NCBI GenBank assembly: GCA_036752125.1
Contig: DAIOTH010000001.1
Location: forward strand, 1-64,000
Origin: MAG-120802 sp036752125
GTDB taxonomy: Bacteria; Actinomycetota; Actinomycetes; Nanopelagicales; Nanopelagicaceae
Reading direction: 5' to 3'
DNA length: 64,000 nt
Shown: positions 35,836 to 44,243 of the stretch, in pieces
Numbering within the stretch: the stretch's first letter is position 1
How the letters are laid out: the number at the start of each line of letters is the position of its first letter
Made by a program: the position numbers and the translations under genes
Notes under the pieces: model-generated
The model's database searches: none
What the model saw: only the letters and a program-made list of their open reading frames with translations
What the model was told of the DNA's origin: nothing

Positions 35836-37130
35836 GAGCAATTTCCGACGCGCGTCTGCTCGCTTTCGAAGTTCTTGTAGATGTGGAACTCAATGGTGCG
35901 TATAGCAATCTGCTGCTACCAAAATTCCTTGCCAAATCCACACTCAGTAAAGTTGATAGAGCATTTGCCTCCGAATTGGTTTATGGAACGCTGCGGCTTA
36001 AAGGTCGCCACGATCTGTACATTGCAGAGGTAAGCAGCAGACCGCTTTCTGAAATTGATGAGAAAGTTTTGATAGTACTTCGACTAGGCGTTCATCAACT
36101 TAAAGAGATGCGCGTACCAACACATGCAGCACTGAACGAAACGGTTGAGCTCGCAAAGAAAGTAGCCGGTAAATCTACAAGTGGATTTGTGAACGCAATT
36201 CTCAGAAGCATTGATGGCATATCCAACCAAAATATTTCCCTACCAAATGAAGCTCAGGCTCGATTGTCGGCGCAATATTCGCATCCAGAGTGGATTGTAA
36301 GTTCCTATTTTGATTCGCTAAAGGATGAAGCGCAGGTTGAAGAACTTTTGCAGGCGAATAATCTTCCGGCTCGCCCGACACTGATTGCTTGGCCCGGCAG
36401 GTCCACACAATCTGAGCTGGTCGAAAATGGCGCAATTCAATTACCTGGAAGTAGCGTCGCGGTGACTTACGAGGGTGATCCTGGAGATCTCGCCGCCGTA
36501 AGAGAGCGAAGAGCTGGGGTTCAAGATTTAGGTTCACAGATTGTTGTTGAGAAGTTTCTCGCCACATTTGAGGAGAATCTACGTTGGCTTGATTTATGCG
36601 CAGGTCCGGGAGGTAAGGCGGCATATCTCGCTAGCTATCTTAATGTGCATAGTGGAACTCTGGTGGCAAACGAAGTTTCATCAGAACGCGCAAAATTGGT
36701 TTCACAGGTTGTTGGTGAATCTATGGTTTTAAACTATGACGGGCGAAAGTTCCCGGACGATATTGAGAAGTTCGACCGCATTTTGCTGGATGCGCCATGC
36801 ACGGGAATAGGCGCGCTGAGGCGCAGACCAGAAGTGAGATGGCGAAGAACCCTTCAGGATTTAAAGAACTTAACTGTCTTGCAGGCCGAATTATTAGCGT
36901 CAGCGAGATCTCTCCTCAAAGACGGTGGAATCCTGGCATATGTAACCTGCTCATCGCATCAAGCTGAAACAAAGTTCCAGATTAGAAACTTTCTCAAGAA
37001 TTTTCCCGATTTTCACCGTATCCCAGTCGCAGATAGCCGTGCCGATACTGATGGGGATTTACAATTATGGCCGCATCGAGACAACTGTGATGCAATGTTT
37101 CTTTCTATTCTTGAGAAGGGAAGAGGATGA
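35832..37130 (+). CDS. rsmB: 16S rRNA (cytosine-967-C5)-methyltransferase
   Basis: Methylates C967 of 16S rRNA. The 432 residues have an N-terminal NusB-like RNA-binding domain (ASELVYGTLRLKGRHD) and a Rossmann methyltransferase domain with LDLCAGPGGKAAYLA and both cysteines of the m5C family: DAPCTGIGALRRRPEVRW and YVTCSSHQAE. ATG at 35832 overlaps the fmt stop; the earlier in-frame ATG lies inside fmt. Another ATGA overlap joins it to rpe. Confidence 0.95.
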   Translation: MRAISDARLLAFEVLVDVELNGAYSNLLLPKFLAKSTLSKVDRAFASELVYGTLRLKGRHDLYIAEVSSRPLSEIDEKVLIVLRLGVHQLKEMRVPTHAALNETVELAKKVAGKSTSGFVNAILRSIDGISNQNISLPNEAQARLSAQYSHPEWIVSSYFDSLKDEAQVEELLQANNLPARPTLIAWPGRSTQSELVENGAIQLPGSSVAVTYEGDPGDLAAVRERRAGVQDLGSQIVVEKFLATFEENLRWLDLCAGPGGKAAYLASYLNVHSGTLVANEVSSERAKLVSQVVGESMVLNYDGRKFPDDIEKFDRILLDAPCTGIGALRRRPEVRWRRTLQDLKNLTVLQAELLASARSLLKDGGILAYVTCSSHQAETKFQIRNFLKNFPDFHRIPVADSRADTDGDLQLWPHRDNCDAMFLSILEKGRG

Positions 37131-37783
37131 TTCGAATCTGTCCCAGCATTCTCAACGCTAATTTCGACGATTTACCCAATGAAATTCGTAAGGTTGCAGA
37201 GGTAGCGGATCTATTACATCTGGATGTAATGGATGATGTATTCGTTCCGAATTTCACCTTCTCGCTAGAGAGATCTTTAGAGATTATCGAATTCTCGGCT
37301 TTACCCGTCGATGTTCACCTTATGGTTGCTGAGGTTGATAAAAAAGCGTGCGATTATGCAGCCGCAAACACTCAAAGTATCACTGTCCATTACGAAGCTT
37401 GTGAGGATCCTGTCTCAACTCTTCGGTCAATTCGAAATTCGGGCAAGCGAGCGGGATTAGCAATAAGGCCAGGTACTCCGATAGAAGTTGTTGAGGAGAT
37501 TTTGGAAGAGATTGACATGATTTTGGTAATGACGGTTGAACCTGGATTTGGAGGACAATCCTTCATGGAAAATATGATGCCTAAAGTTGCGCAAGCAAGA
37601 AAGTGGCTCAGTCAAAAAGGATTTTCTGACACGTGGCTACAAGTGGATGGGGGAGTTTCACTCTCTACTGTTCGCATTGCTTACGAAGCTGGGGCAGATA
37701 CTTTTGTCGCTGGATCGGCTGTCTATAGAGCAGAAAATCCCGCTCAGATGATCAGAGATATTCGATCACAAATATTTCAATAG
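37127..37783 (+). CDS. rpe: Ribulose-phosphate 3-epimerase
   Basis: Interconverts ribulose 5-phosphate and xylulose 5-phosphate in the pentose phosphate pathway. The 218 residues form a TIM barrel with CPSILNANF, LHLDVMDDVFVPN (metal ligands), VDVHLMV, MTVEPGFGGQSF and QVDGGVS. It starts in an ATGA overlap with rsmB, and its last 18 nt overlap the convergent serB. Confidence 0.96.
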   Translation: MIRICPSILNANFDDLPNEIRKVAEVADLLHLDVMDDVFVPNFTFSLERSLEIIEFSALPVDVHLMVAEVDKKACDYAAANTQSITVHYEACEDPVSTLRSIRNSGKRAGLAIRPGTPIEVVEEILEEIDMILVMTVEPGFGGQSFMENMMPKVAQARKWLSQKGFSDTWLQVDGGVSLSTVRIAYEAGADTFVAGSAVYRAENPAQMIRDIRSQIFQ

Positions 37784-38392
37784 TTGATCTAAACCTGGTT
37801 CTTCAATCACAACGTCAGCCGCTTGATTGAGAATCTCTTTTCCTCGGTAACTTACTCCAAGCCCTGCAAGTTGAATCATTTCAAGATCATTAGAGCCATC
37901 CCCAACTGCAACACATTCACTCAGCTGCACGCCGGACATCTCGGCAAAGTCTTTGAGCGCTTGGGCTTTCCCTCTCCGATTGATCACCGTACCTATTGTT
38001 TGTCCCGTGAGATAGCCATCCACTACCTCCAAAGAATTAGCTCTCACAAAATTGAAGTTGAAATCCTTGAGAAGAGAATCCAAAACATTGAGGAATCCAC
38101 CTGAGACAACGCCTATGCGATAGTCAGAACGACGTAACTCATCGATAAGGGACTCTGCACCAGGCGTGAATGAGATGTCACCCAGAACATCCTGAAATAC
38201 GCTTTCCGGCAAACCTTTAAGGAGGGCAACTCTAGCTTTCAAGGCTTCATCAAAATTGAGTTCACCCGCCATGGCTTGAGCCGTGATTCTTGAAACTTCC
38301 TCTCCGCGTGACGCTAGCGCTCCGAGAAGATCGATTACTTCTTGCTCAATGAGAGTGGAATCAACATCAAAGAGAACAAGTCGATATTTCAT
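37766..38392 (-). CDS. serB: Phosphoserine phosphatase, HAD domain only
   Basis: Removes phosphate from phosphoserine, the last step of serine synthesis. The 208 residues carry the HAD motifs DVDST, SGGF and GDGSND, with NRRGKAQAL supplying the lysine. Most actinobacterial SerB proteins carry ACT domains in the same chain; here the N-terminal ACT part is a separate gene just upstream, joined by a 4-nt ATGA overlap. The HAD part looks complete and could work alone. Confidence 0.92.
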   Translation of the reverse strand: MKYRLVLFDVDSTLIEQEVIDLLGALASRGEEVSRITAQAMAGELNFDEALKARVALLKGLPESVFQDVLGDISFTPGAESLIDELRRSDYRIGVVSGGFLNVLDSLLKDFNFNFVRANSLEVVDGYLTGQTIGTVINRRGKAQALKDFAEMSGVQLSECVAVGDGSNDLEMIQLAGLGVSYRGKEILNQAADVVIEEPGLDQLLKYL

Positions 38393-38652
38393 AAGATTTC
38401 TAGAGCGACATCAAAATTCTTGGGTCTTAATATGGAGACCAGATCCTTTTCAATTGCAGAAGCATGCGCTGGGTCGAGCTCAATCTCCAAGGCGATGATG
38501 ACGCGACCAGAAAGTGCGATGCTCTGAGAATCTGACACAGACAAGCTAAACGGTTTAAGCGTCTCTAAGATCTCTGCGGTGAGTAAATCTCGAGTAGAAG
38601 CATCTCCAGGGCCACTAGCGAGAATAATTGCTTTCGATTTAAGTGCACTCAC
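38389..38652 (-). CDS. Stand-alone ACT domain protein upstream of serB
   Basis: An 87-residue protein whose pattern (DLLTAEILETL, SQSIALSGRVIIALEIELD, SAIEKDLVSIL) looks like one beta-alpha-beta-beta-alpha-beta ACT domain of the kind found at the N-terminus of actinobacterial SerB. GTG start with a leaderless -10 hexamer. It ends in an ATGA overlap with serB, so the two would be made together and may associate, with the ACT domain binding serine as feedback signal. That is inference. The alternative is a programmed or recent frameshift splitting one gene. Confidence 0.7.
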   Translation of the reverse strand: MSALKSKAIILASGPGDASTRDLLTAEILETLKPFSLSVSDSQSIALSGRVIIALEIELDPAHASAIEKDLVSILRPKNFDVALEIL

Positions 38653-38658
38653 TTGAGC

Positions 38659-38664
38659 AGTTTA
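38659..38664 (-). promoter_or_regulatory. -10 element TAAACT of a leaderless promoter
   Basis: On the minus strand TAAACT is followed by GCTCAA and the GTG of the ACT-domain gene, so the ACT-serB pair starts here. Confidence 0.6.
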
Positions 38665-38687
38665 GCGAAGTTGCCACAGCAAACAGG

Positions 38688-38693
38688 TATCTT
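38688..38693 (+). promoter_or_regulatory. -10-like element TATCTT upstream of the ABC ATPase gene
   Basis: TATCTT lies 8 nt before the ATG. Together with the minus-strand element 24 bp away it forms a compact divergent promoter region. Confidence 0.35.
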
Positions 38694-38701
38694 TTCGCCC
38701 T

Positions 38702-39487
38702 ATGGAGCCCTTGTTACGAGTTGATGGGGTAGTTGTCCAACGTTCATCAAGAAATATTCTTGGTCCGATAACGTGGCATATCAACGAAGGCGAGCGTTGG
38801 GTAATTCTTGGACCAAATGGAGCTGGCAAGACAACTCTCCTGCAACTTCTTGCAGCGCTTACTCATCCTTCTCAAGGTCGAGTCACAATACTCGGTGAAT
38901 CAATGGGAGCTGTTGATGTATTTGAACTGCGCCCGAGAATTGGTTTTACATCAAGTGCGATGCTAGAACTTCTGCCTCATGATGAGCGGGTAATGGACAT
39001 AGTTCTCACATCTGCCTATGCCATTGCAGGTCGCTGGCAAGAAGAGTATGACTTGTGGGACGAATCGCGGGCTAAAGCGCTCTTAACAACATTTGGAGTT
39101 CGAGATCTTGGTGAACGAATCTTTGGAACCCTAAGTGAAGGCGAAAAAAAGAGAGTGCAAATCTCGCGAGCGCTGATGGCAGATCCTGAGGTGCTCCTTC
39201 TTGATGAGCCAGCCGCAGGTCTGGATCTCGGGGGGCGCGAAGATATTCTGCAGCGAATCACCGAATACACAAGCGATGCTCATTCTCCTGCGACAATTAT
39301 TGTCACTCATCACATTGAGGAGATACCCGCAGGAACTACTCACGCTCTTCTTTTAAAAGACGGCCTAGCAATTCATGCTGGAATGATTGAAGAGGTTCTC
39401 ACAGAATCAAATATCAAAGAAGTTTTCGGTGTTGACATTAACTTGGCATTTAATGGTACGCGATACTTTGCTTCTGCGAAGAACTAA
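38702..39487 (+). CDS. ABC transporter ATP-binding protein
   Basis: A 261-residue ABC ATPase with Walker A GPNGAGKTTLL, Q-loop region near RPRIGFTSSAM, signature LSEGEKKRVQ, Walker B VLLLDEPAAGLD and switch histidine in IVTHHIEEI. It resembles the YlmA/ModF-like group. No permease or binding protein gene is next to it, so either the partner is elsewhere or it acts outside transport. It ends in a TAATG overlap with ung. Confidence 0.85.
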   Translation: MEPLLRVDGVVVQRSSRNILGPITWHINEGERWVILGPNGAGKTTLLQLLAALTHPSQGRVTILGESMGAVDVFELRPRIGFTSSAMLELLPHDERVMDIVLTSAYAIAGRWQEEYDLWDESRAKALLTTFGVRDLGERIFGTLSEGEKKRVQISRALMADPEVLLLDEPAAGLDLGGREDILQRITEYTSDAHSPATIIVTHHIEEIPAGTTHALLLKDGLAIHAGMIEEVLTESNIKEVFGVDINLAFNGTRYFASAKN

Positions 39488-40137
39488 TGCTCTTTTCATT
39501 GGTGCCGGAACCTTGGCGTGAAGTACTTATGCCGCACGAGGAGCTAATTAATTCCATTGGAAGTCAATTACAGATAAGGGCGGATAAAGGCGAGCGAATA
39601 CTCCCTGATCGCAAATGGGTATTTCGGGCTCTTGAGATTCCTCCTAGTCAGGTGCGAGTTGTCATTGTTGGACAAGATCCGTACCCAAATATCTCCGATG
39701 CCATAGGACTGTCGTTCTCTGTGCCGCCGCGTAAATCGGGTTTGCCAGGTTCTTTGATGAATATCCAGAAAGAGATTATTACTGATATCGGCTCGACAAC
39801 TACATCTGATGGCGATCTCACGCGTTGGGCCGACCAAGGAGTGATGTTGTTAAATCGAACTCTCACTGTCTCGGCTGGCGAAAGCGCATCGCATTCATCT
39901 CTTGGTTGGTCGGCCGTTACAGAAACGGTTGTGAAACATCTCGCCCTTCAAGGTGTCATCGCTCTCCTGTGGGGAAATTCTGCACGGGAGTTAGCTACGT
40001 TTTTCTCCGAGGATCACAGAGTTGAAGGCGTTCATCCCAGCCCGTTATCGGCACATCGCGGTTTCCTAGGCTCTAAACCATTCTCTCAAGTTAATCAAAA
40101 ATTACTTGCCCAAAATCAAGCACCCATCATTTGGTAA
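39487..40137 (+). CDS. ung: Uracil-DNA glycosylase, family 1
   Basis: Removes uracil from DNA to start base-excision repair. The 216 residues contain GQDPYP with catalytic aspartate, GLSFSV, LLNRTLTV and the HPSPLSAHRGFLGS leucine loop. The motif reads GQDPYP where E. coli has GQDPYH, a variant usual in actinobacterial enzymes. Coupled to the ABC ATPase gene by a TAATG overlap. A strong bidirectional terminator follows. Confidence 0.94.
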   Translation: MLFSLVPEPWREVLMPHEELINSIGSQLQIRADKGERILPDRKWVFRALEIPPSQVRVVIVGQDPYPNISDAIGLSFSVPPRKSGLPGSLMNIQKEIITDIGSTTTSDGDLTRWADQGVMLLNRTLTVSAGESASHSSLGWSAVTETVVKHLALQGVIALLWGNSARELATFFSEDHRVEGVHPSPLSAHRGFLGSKPFSQVNQKLLAQNQAPIIW

Positions 40138-40145
40138 TTGAAAAG

Positions 40146-40178
40146 AAAAATGGCCCAGAATTCTCTGGGCCATTTTTT
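40146..40178. terminator. Bidirectional intrinsic terminator
   Basis: A perfect 9-bp GC-rich stem (TGGCCCAGA 40151-40159 with TCTGGGCCA 40164-40172, loop ATTC) is flanked by AAAAA on the left and TTTTTT on the right, so it can end transcripts of both ung and the convergent permease gene. Confidence 0.93.
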
Positions 40179-40193
40179 ACTGCTGTAACGTTA

Positions 40194-41630
40194 TTAGCTA
40201 ACCCAGGTGTTGATTGGGTTATTGAGGAAGTAGATCATGAACAATCCAGCAACAAGGAGGAGCAGAGGATGAACATCCTTGCTTCGACCTTGTAGGAATC
40301 GAATGACTACATATGAAACAAATCCAGCGCCAATACCTACTGAGATGTTATAGGTGAATGGCATCAGAATGATGGTCAAGAATGCCGGGATTGCGATTCC
40401 GTAATCTTCCCAATCAATTGATTTGATTTGAGTCATCATCAAGAAGCCTACGATGATCAAGGCTGGAGTTGCAGCCTCATAAGGAATGATTGCTACAAGC
40501 GGTGCGAGGAAGGTAGTGAGCAGGAAGAGCACACCAGTTACAACTGAAGCTAATCCAGTACGAGCGCCTTCGCCTACGCCAGAAGCTGACTCAATATAAG
40601 AAGTGTTAGAAGAAACGCCAGCGGCGCCACCAGCTGCAGCAGCAAGTGAGTCCACAAGGAGAATGCGATCTGCATTTGGAGGAGTTCCATCTTTATCGTT
40701 GAGGCCGGCTTCTTGACCAATTGCAGTCATCGTTCCCATGGTGTCGAAGAAGTCCGCCAAGAGAAGTGTGAAAACAAGGAGAAGTGCCGTGATTAATGGA
40801 ACGCGGTCAAAGGAACCAAATAGATTGAAGGAACCTAGTAGACCAAAGTCTGGAGTTGCAACAACTGAATCTGGAACAGCTGGAACATTTAAGTTCCAAC
40901 CTTTTGGATTGACGTTGCCAGTAGCTCCATCAAATAGTGGTCCAACTTTGAACGCACTTTCAATGGCAACCGCGAGAGCAGTTGAGATGACAATACCGAT
41001 GAGAAGAGCTGCCTTAACTTTGCGGACCATAAGGCCAATGGTGAGGAATAAACCAAATGCGAAGACAACTACTGGCCAACCAACAAGTTCGCCATTATTG
41101 CCCAGCGTTACTGGAACGGGTCCAGTGCCGGTGCGGCGGACGAAGCCAGCATCAACAAGACCGATAAGTGCGATAAACAAACCAATACCAACTGAGATCG
41201 CAATCTTGAGTTGAGTTGGTACTGCGCGGAAGACCGCAGTGCGGAATCCAGTGAGAACCAAGACGGTGATGATGATGCCCTCGAGGACAACAAGTCCCAT
41301 CGCATCAGCCCATGTCATCTTGGAAGCGATTGCCACAGCAACAAAGGTGTTCAAACCAAGTCCTGTTGCCAGAGCTAACGGGAAGTTTGCGACAACGCCC
41401 ATAAGAATTGAGAGGACGCCAGCGACAAGCGCTGTTGCCGCTGCAACGAGGGCTAGATTCGGGGCGTCTCCGCCACCGAGATATTTCCCATCGCCATCTT
41501 TTGCAAGACCAATGATGAGTGGATTGAGAGCGACGATGTAAGCCATCGTGAAGAAGGTAACTACGCCGCCGCGAACCTCTTGAGCTACCGAGGATCCGCG
41601 TTGAGATATTTTGAAGTAAGAATCGAGCAT
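40194..41630 (-). CDS. NCS2/AzgA-type purine (adenine/guanine/hypoxanthine) permease
   Basis: A 478-residue inner-membrane transporter with about a dozen hydrophobic segments. It matches the AzgA branch of NCS2: VRGGVVTFFTMAYIVALNPLI near the start, TGLGLNTFVA, LLADFFDTMGTMTAIG and the NTSYIESASGVGEGARTGLAS block. It should import purine bases with protons. Unlike most genes here, it has a real 5' leader with an AAAGGAAG ribosome-binding site. apt and tdk downstream on the map point to nucleobase and nucleoside salvage. Confidence 0.9.
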   Translation of the reverse strand: MLDSYFKISQRGSSVAQEVRGGVVTFFTMAYIVALNPLIIGLAKDGDGKYLGGGDAPNLALVAAATALVAGVLSILMGVVANFPLALATGLGLNTFVAVAIASKMTWADAMGLVVLEGIIITVLVLTGFRTAVFRAVPTQLKIAISVGIGLFIALIGLVDAGFVRRTGTGPVPVTLGNNGELVGWPVVVFAFGLFLTIGLMVRKVKAALLIGIVISTALAVAIESAFKVGPLFDGATGNVNPKGWNLNVPAVPDSVVATPDFGLLGSFNLFGSFDRVPLITALLLVFTLLLADFFDTMGTMTAIGQEAGLNDKDGTPPNADRILLVDSLAAAAGGAAGVSSNTSYIESASGVGEGARTGLASVVTGVLFLLTTFLAPLVAIIPYEAATPALIIVGFLMMTQIKSIDWEDYGIAIPAFLTIILMPFTYNISVGIGAGFVSYVVIRFLQGRSKDVHPLLLLVAGLFMIYFLNNPINTWVS

Positions 41631-41742
41631 GCTCTTCCTTTCATCCCAGAAAAACAGGATGGCGCTAATTTTTTAACGGTGGTGGTTGCGACACCGAGTG
41701 GAGTCAGTCCACAGGCTGAGGGGAGTACGAGAAACCTATTGG
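41631..41742 (-). promoter_or_regulatory. Leader region of the purine permease gene
   Basis: This 112-nt gap holds, on the minus strand, an A/T-rich stretch and a short hairpin (CATCC with GGATG around CTG/T-rich loop, about 41641-41660) immediately before the ribosome-binding site. I looked for a purine riboswitch core and did not find one. Regulation by another mechanism is possible but not shown. Confidence 0.3.
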
Positions 41743-42405
41743 TTACTTCTGGGTAAGTCGGGCAACGACACCAAAAGAAGTCGCTACGGAGTACCCGATG
41801 AACAAGGCGAAAAGCGCTGTTCCAAGGCCTACTCGACCACCCAAGAGAGCGCCACAGATGAGGACAAAAACTTCAATCATGAGTCGTACTCGCCCTACTG
41901 GTATTCCAGTTCGCTTGTGTAGTGATGTCATCCACCCATCGCGCGGACCTGGGCCAAGTCCGCATGTTATGTAGAGCGCAGATCCAGCGCCAACGAGAAC
42001 AATACCTACAACAACATAGAGCAGCTCAAGTGAGAAATTATTCGGGTGCGGGATGTTTTCAATTCCAATATCAATTGCAGTAGCAACGATGAGAATATTT
42101 GCCAAAGTTCCAAACCCAGGTTTCTCTTTCAAGGGAATCCATAGGATCAATACGATTCCACTTATAAGAAAGGTGGCTTCACCAACCGACAGAGGTGTTC
42201 TCAGGGATATTCCTTGAGCCAGTACCGACCATGGCGCATTACCGAGATCTGAAACGATTAACAAGCTATCGCCAATTCCAAAAATAAAGAGACCGAAAGC
42301 AAGAATCAATACTCGAGATGCTCTTAAATCCCAGCGATGGGATGCAGTCCAGGGAGTTAATGGAACTGTTTTATGCGGTTTGAGGCGCTCGATGAAATCA
42401 CGCAC
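41743..42405 (-). CDS. YczE/YitT-like integral membrane protein
   Basis: A 220-residue membrane protein with about five hydrophobic segments and the family features LLIVSDLGNAPWSVLAQGIS and CGLGPGPRDGWMTSLHKRTGIPVGRVR. Function of YczE-like proteins is not well defined. GTG start at 42405 is supported by a -10 hexamer 6 nt upstream. Divergent from the DUF554 gene across a 63-bp gap. Confidence 0.8.
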   Translation of the reverse strand: MRDFIERLKPHKTVPLTPWTASHRWDLRASRVLILAFGLFIFGIGDSLLIVSDLGNAPWSVLAQGISLRTPLSVGEATFLISGIVLILWIPLKEKPGFGTLANILIVATAIDIGIENIPHPNNFSLELLYVVVGIVLVGAGSALYITCGLGPGPRDGWMTSLHKRTGIPVGRVRLMIEVFVLICGALLGGRVGLGTALFALFIGYSVATSFGVVARLTQK

Positions 42406-42411
42406 TTTCGA

Positions 42412-42417
42412 ACGCTA
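42412..42417 (-). promoter_or_regulatory. -10 element TAGCGT of a leaderless promoter
   Basis: On the minus strand TAGCGT is followed by TCGAAA and the GTG of the YczE-like gene. Confidence 0.6.
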
Positions 42418-42435
42418 CACCATTTGTGCGTTATT

Positions 42436-42459
42436 TAATGCTTTAGATAATGCTTTAGA
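42436..42459. repeat. Two tandem copies of a 12-bp repeat
   Basis: TAATGCTTTAGA occurs twice head to tail (42436-42447 and 42448-42459), directly before the DUF554 gene and overlapping its likely -10 element. A repressor or activator operator is possible; a chance duplication is the alternative. Confidence 0.75.
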
Positions 42460-42461
42460 CT
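42456..42461 (+). promoter_or_regulatory. -10 element TAGACT upstream of the DUF554 gene
   Basis: TAGACT lies 7 nt before the ATG and overlaps the second copy of the tandem repeat. Confidence 0.5.
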
Positions 42462-42468
42462 GATCTTT

Positions 42469-43200
42469 ATGTTTGTGGGTGTAGGCACAGTCATCAATAT
42501 TGCCGCAATCGTTGTTGGCGCGGCTCTCGGTGTATTGATCGGAAACCGTTTAGCCGAAAGAACTCGAGTTTTGATGACCGATGTTTTGGGAGCAATCACC
42601 CTCATCGGCGCGGCATCATCTATTAAGGCGTTGTGGAATCAAGATCTTGCCAGCGCGTTGCCACAAGGATGGCCCATCATGGTTGTTCTAGGGTCGCTGC
42701 TCATTGGAGGATTAATCGGCTCGACGTTGAATATCGAAGCGCGCCTTGAACAGCTCGGTGTGAGGCTAAAAAAACGTTTTGATCGTCATGGAGATTCTCC
42801 ATTTGTTGAAGGTTTCGTTACCGCTTCTTTGATTTTTGCAATTGGACCGCTTGCCATCCTCGGCAGCATCAGCGATGGGATGTCCACTGGTATTGATCAA
42901 TTAGTCCTGAAGAGTACTTTGGACTTTTTCGCTTCAATCGCTTTTGCAGCAGCGTTAGGTTGGGGCGTTGCGGTATCGGCCTTACCTGTGGGTGTATATC
43001 AATTCGCTTGGACCGGAATAGGTTTTGCCCTCGGTTCAATTCTTGCTGATTATCAAGTAAGCGCTATGACTGCTACGGGTGGAATTTTGCTCTTAGGAAT
43101 CGCCTTTAAGTTATTGAACATCAAATCGATTGCTATCGGAAATTTGCTACCAGCACTTGCTGTTGCACCCTTACTTGCGCTGGCTATTGGTGCTCTTTAA
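42469..43200 (+). CDS. DUF554 family integral membrane protein (YdfK-like)
   Basis: A 243-residue membrane protein with about seven hydrophobic segments and conserved glycine-rich stretches: GTVINIAAIVVGAALG at the start, GSLLIGGLIGSTLNIEARLEQLG, FVTASLIFAIGPLAILGSISDG and a C-terminal GGILLLGIAFKLLNIK. This matches DUF554 throughout. Transport is often suggested for the family but has not been shown. It overlaps the end of the convergent dehydrogenase gene by 4 nt. Confidence 0.85.
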   Translation: MFVGVGTVINIAAIVVGAALGVLIGNRLAERTRVLMTDVLGAITLIGAASSIKALWNQDLASALPQGWPIMVVLGSLLIGGLIGSTLNIEARLEQLGVRLKKRFDRHGDSPFVEGFVTASLIFAIGPLAILGSISDGMSTGIDQLVLKSTLDFFASIAFAAALGWGVAVSALPVGVYQFAWTGIGFALGSILADYQVSAMTATGGILLLGIAFKLLNIKSIAIGNLLPALAVAPLLALAIGAL

Positions 43201-44240
43201 AAACTTGAAGCATCAATCACAAAGCGATATTTGACATCGCTTGCAACCGTTCTTTCATAGGCTTTATTGATGTAGTCAGCCTTGATAACTTCGACATCGC
43301 TGACAATATTCTTCTCGCCACAGAAATTAAGCATCTCTTGCAGTTCGGGCATTCCACCAATCATCGAACCCGCAATTGATCGACGTCCATCAAGCATGGT
43401 TCCAGCGTTTACGGCATATGGTTTACCTGGAAGCCCAATAATGACCAGAGTTCCATCAGTAGCGAGAGTTGAAAGATACGGATCGAGATCGAGATCTGCG
43501 CTTACTGTATTGAGAATCAAATCAAACTTCTTACGTAGCGGTTTATGCCACTCGTTTCCGCGGGTAATTATGAAATTTTTTGCACCCATTGATTTTGCAT
43601 CTGACTCTTTCTGTTCAGAATGGGAAAAAACAGTAACGTCAGCGCCAAGAGCGGCGGCAAATTTAACTCCCATATGTCCCAATCCGCCGAGACCCATCAC
43701 TGCAACTTTGGATGCAGAGTCAACTTTCCAATGCTTTATAGGTGAATAAAGAGTGATACCCGCGCACAAAAGGGGAGCAACACCTGCGGGATCAAGATTT
43801 TTGGGAATTGAAACTGCGTAATCTTCATCGATAACAAAATAGTTTGAGTAACCACCGAATGCAATGGTGGTTGAATTTCTCTCATATCCGTTATAGGTCC
43901 CCGTCATACCTTCGAGGCAATATTGCTGGAGACCCTTGGTGCAATTAACGCACTTTCGGCATGAATCTATAAAAACACCAACGCCAATAGCGTCTCCAAC
44001 TTTGAACTTCGAAGTTTTTGAGCCTACCTCCGTAACGGTTCCAACAATTTCATGGCCTGGAACCATAGGAAAAAGTGCGGAACCCCATTCCTCGCGAACT
44101 TGATGAATGTCAGAGTGACAGATTCCTGCGTAATCAATTTTGAAACCAATATCGTTTTCGCGAAGTGATCGTCTTTCAAATTCAAAAGGTGATAAATCTG
44201 CTCGCGCGGACAAGGCCGCATATCCTCGGGTCGTTGTCAT
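43197..44240 (-). CDS. Zinc-dependent NAD(P)-linked alcohol dehydrogenase (cinnamyl-alcohol/YahK type)
   Basis: A 347-residue medium-chain dehydrogenase/reductase. The catalytic zinc ligands are in YAGICHSDIHQV and PGHEIVGTV; the structural zinc cysteines are in CRKCVNCTKGLQQYC; the Rossmann turn is VMGLGGLGHMGVK. It likely reduces aldehydes with NADPH; the natural substrate is unknown. It begins 3 nt after tdk on the same strand and may be co-transcribed, although TTTAAT lies 6 nt before its ATG. Confidence 0.88.
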   Translation of the reverse strand: MTTTRGYAALSARADLSPFEFERRSLRENDIGFKIDYAGICHSDIHQVREEWGSALFPMVPGHEIVGTVTEVGSKTSKFKVGDAIGVGVFIDSCRKCVNCTKGLQQYCLEGMTGTYNGYERNSTTIAFGGYSNYFVIDEDYAVSIPKNLDPAGVAPLLCAGITLYSPIKHWKVDSASKVAVMGLGGLGHMGVKFAAALGADVTVFSHSEQKESDAKSMGAKNFIITRGNEWHKPLRKKFDLILNTVSADLDLDPYLSTLATDGTLVIIGLPGKPYAVNAGTMLDGRRSIAGSMIGGMPELQEMLNFCGEKNIVSDVEVIKADYINKAYERTVASDVKYRFVIDASSF

Positions 44241-44243
44241 GGG

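Noticed and set aside
37766..38652. Sequencing frameshift in serB
   Set aside because: Considered, but the exact ATGA overlap with intact domains on both sides looks like ordinary coupled genes, as at many other junctions here; not excluded.
40738..41214. Open frame of 158 codons antisense to the purine permease
   Set aside because: It lies entirely within a well-supported transporter gene on the other strand, has low-complexity composition (many Ser, Thr, Arg, Pro) and no family resemblance.
41631..41742. Purine riboswitch before the permease gene
   Set aside because: The conserved loop sequences of the purine aptamer are not present on the minus strand.
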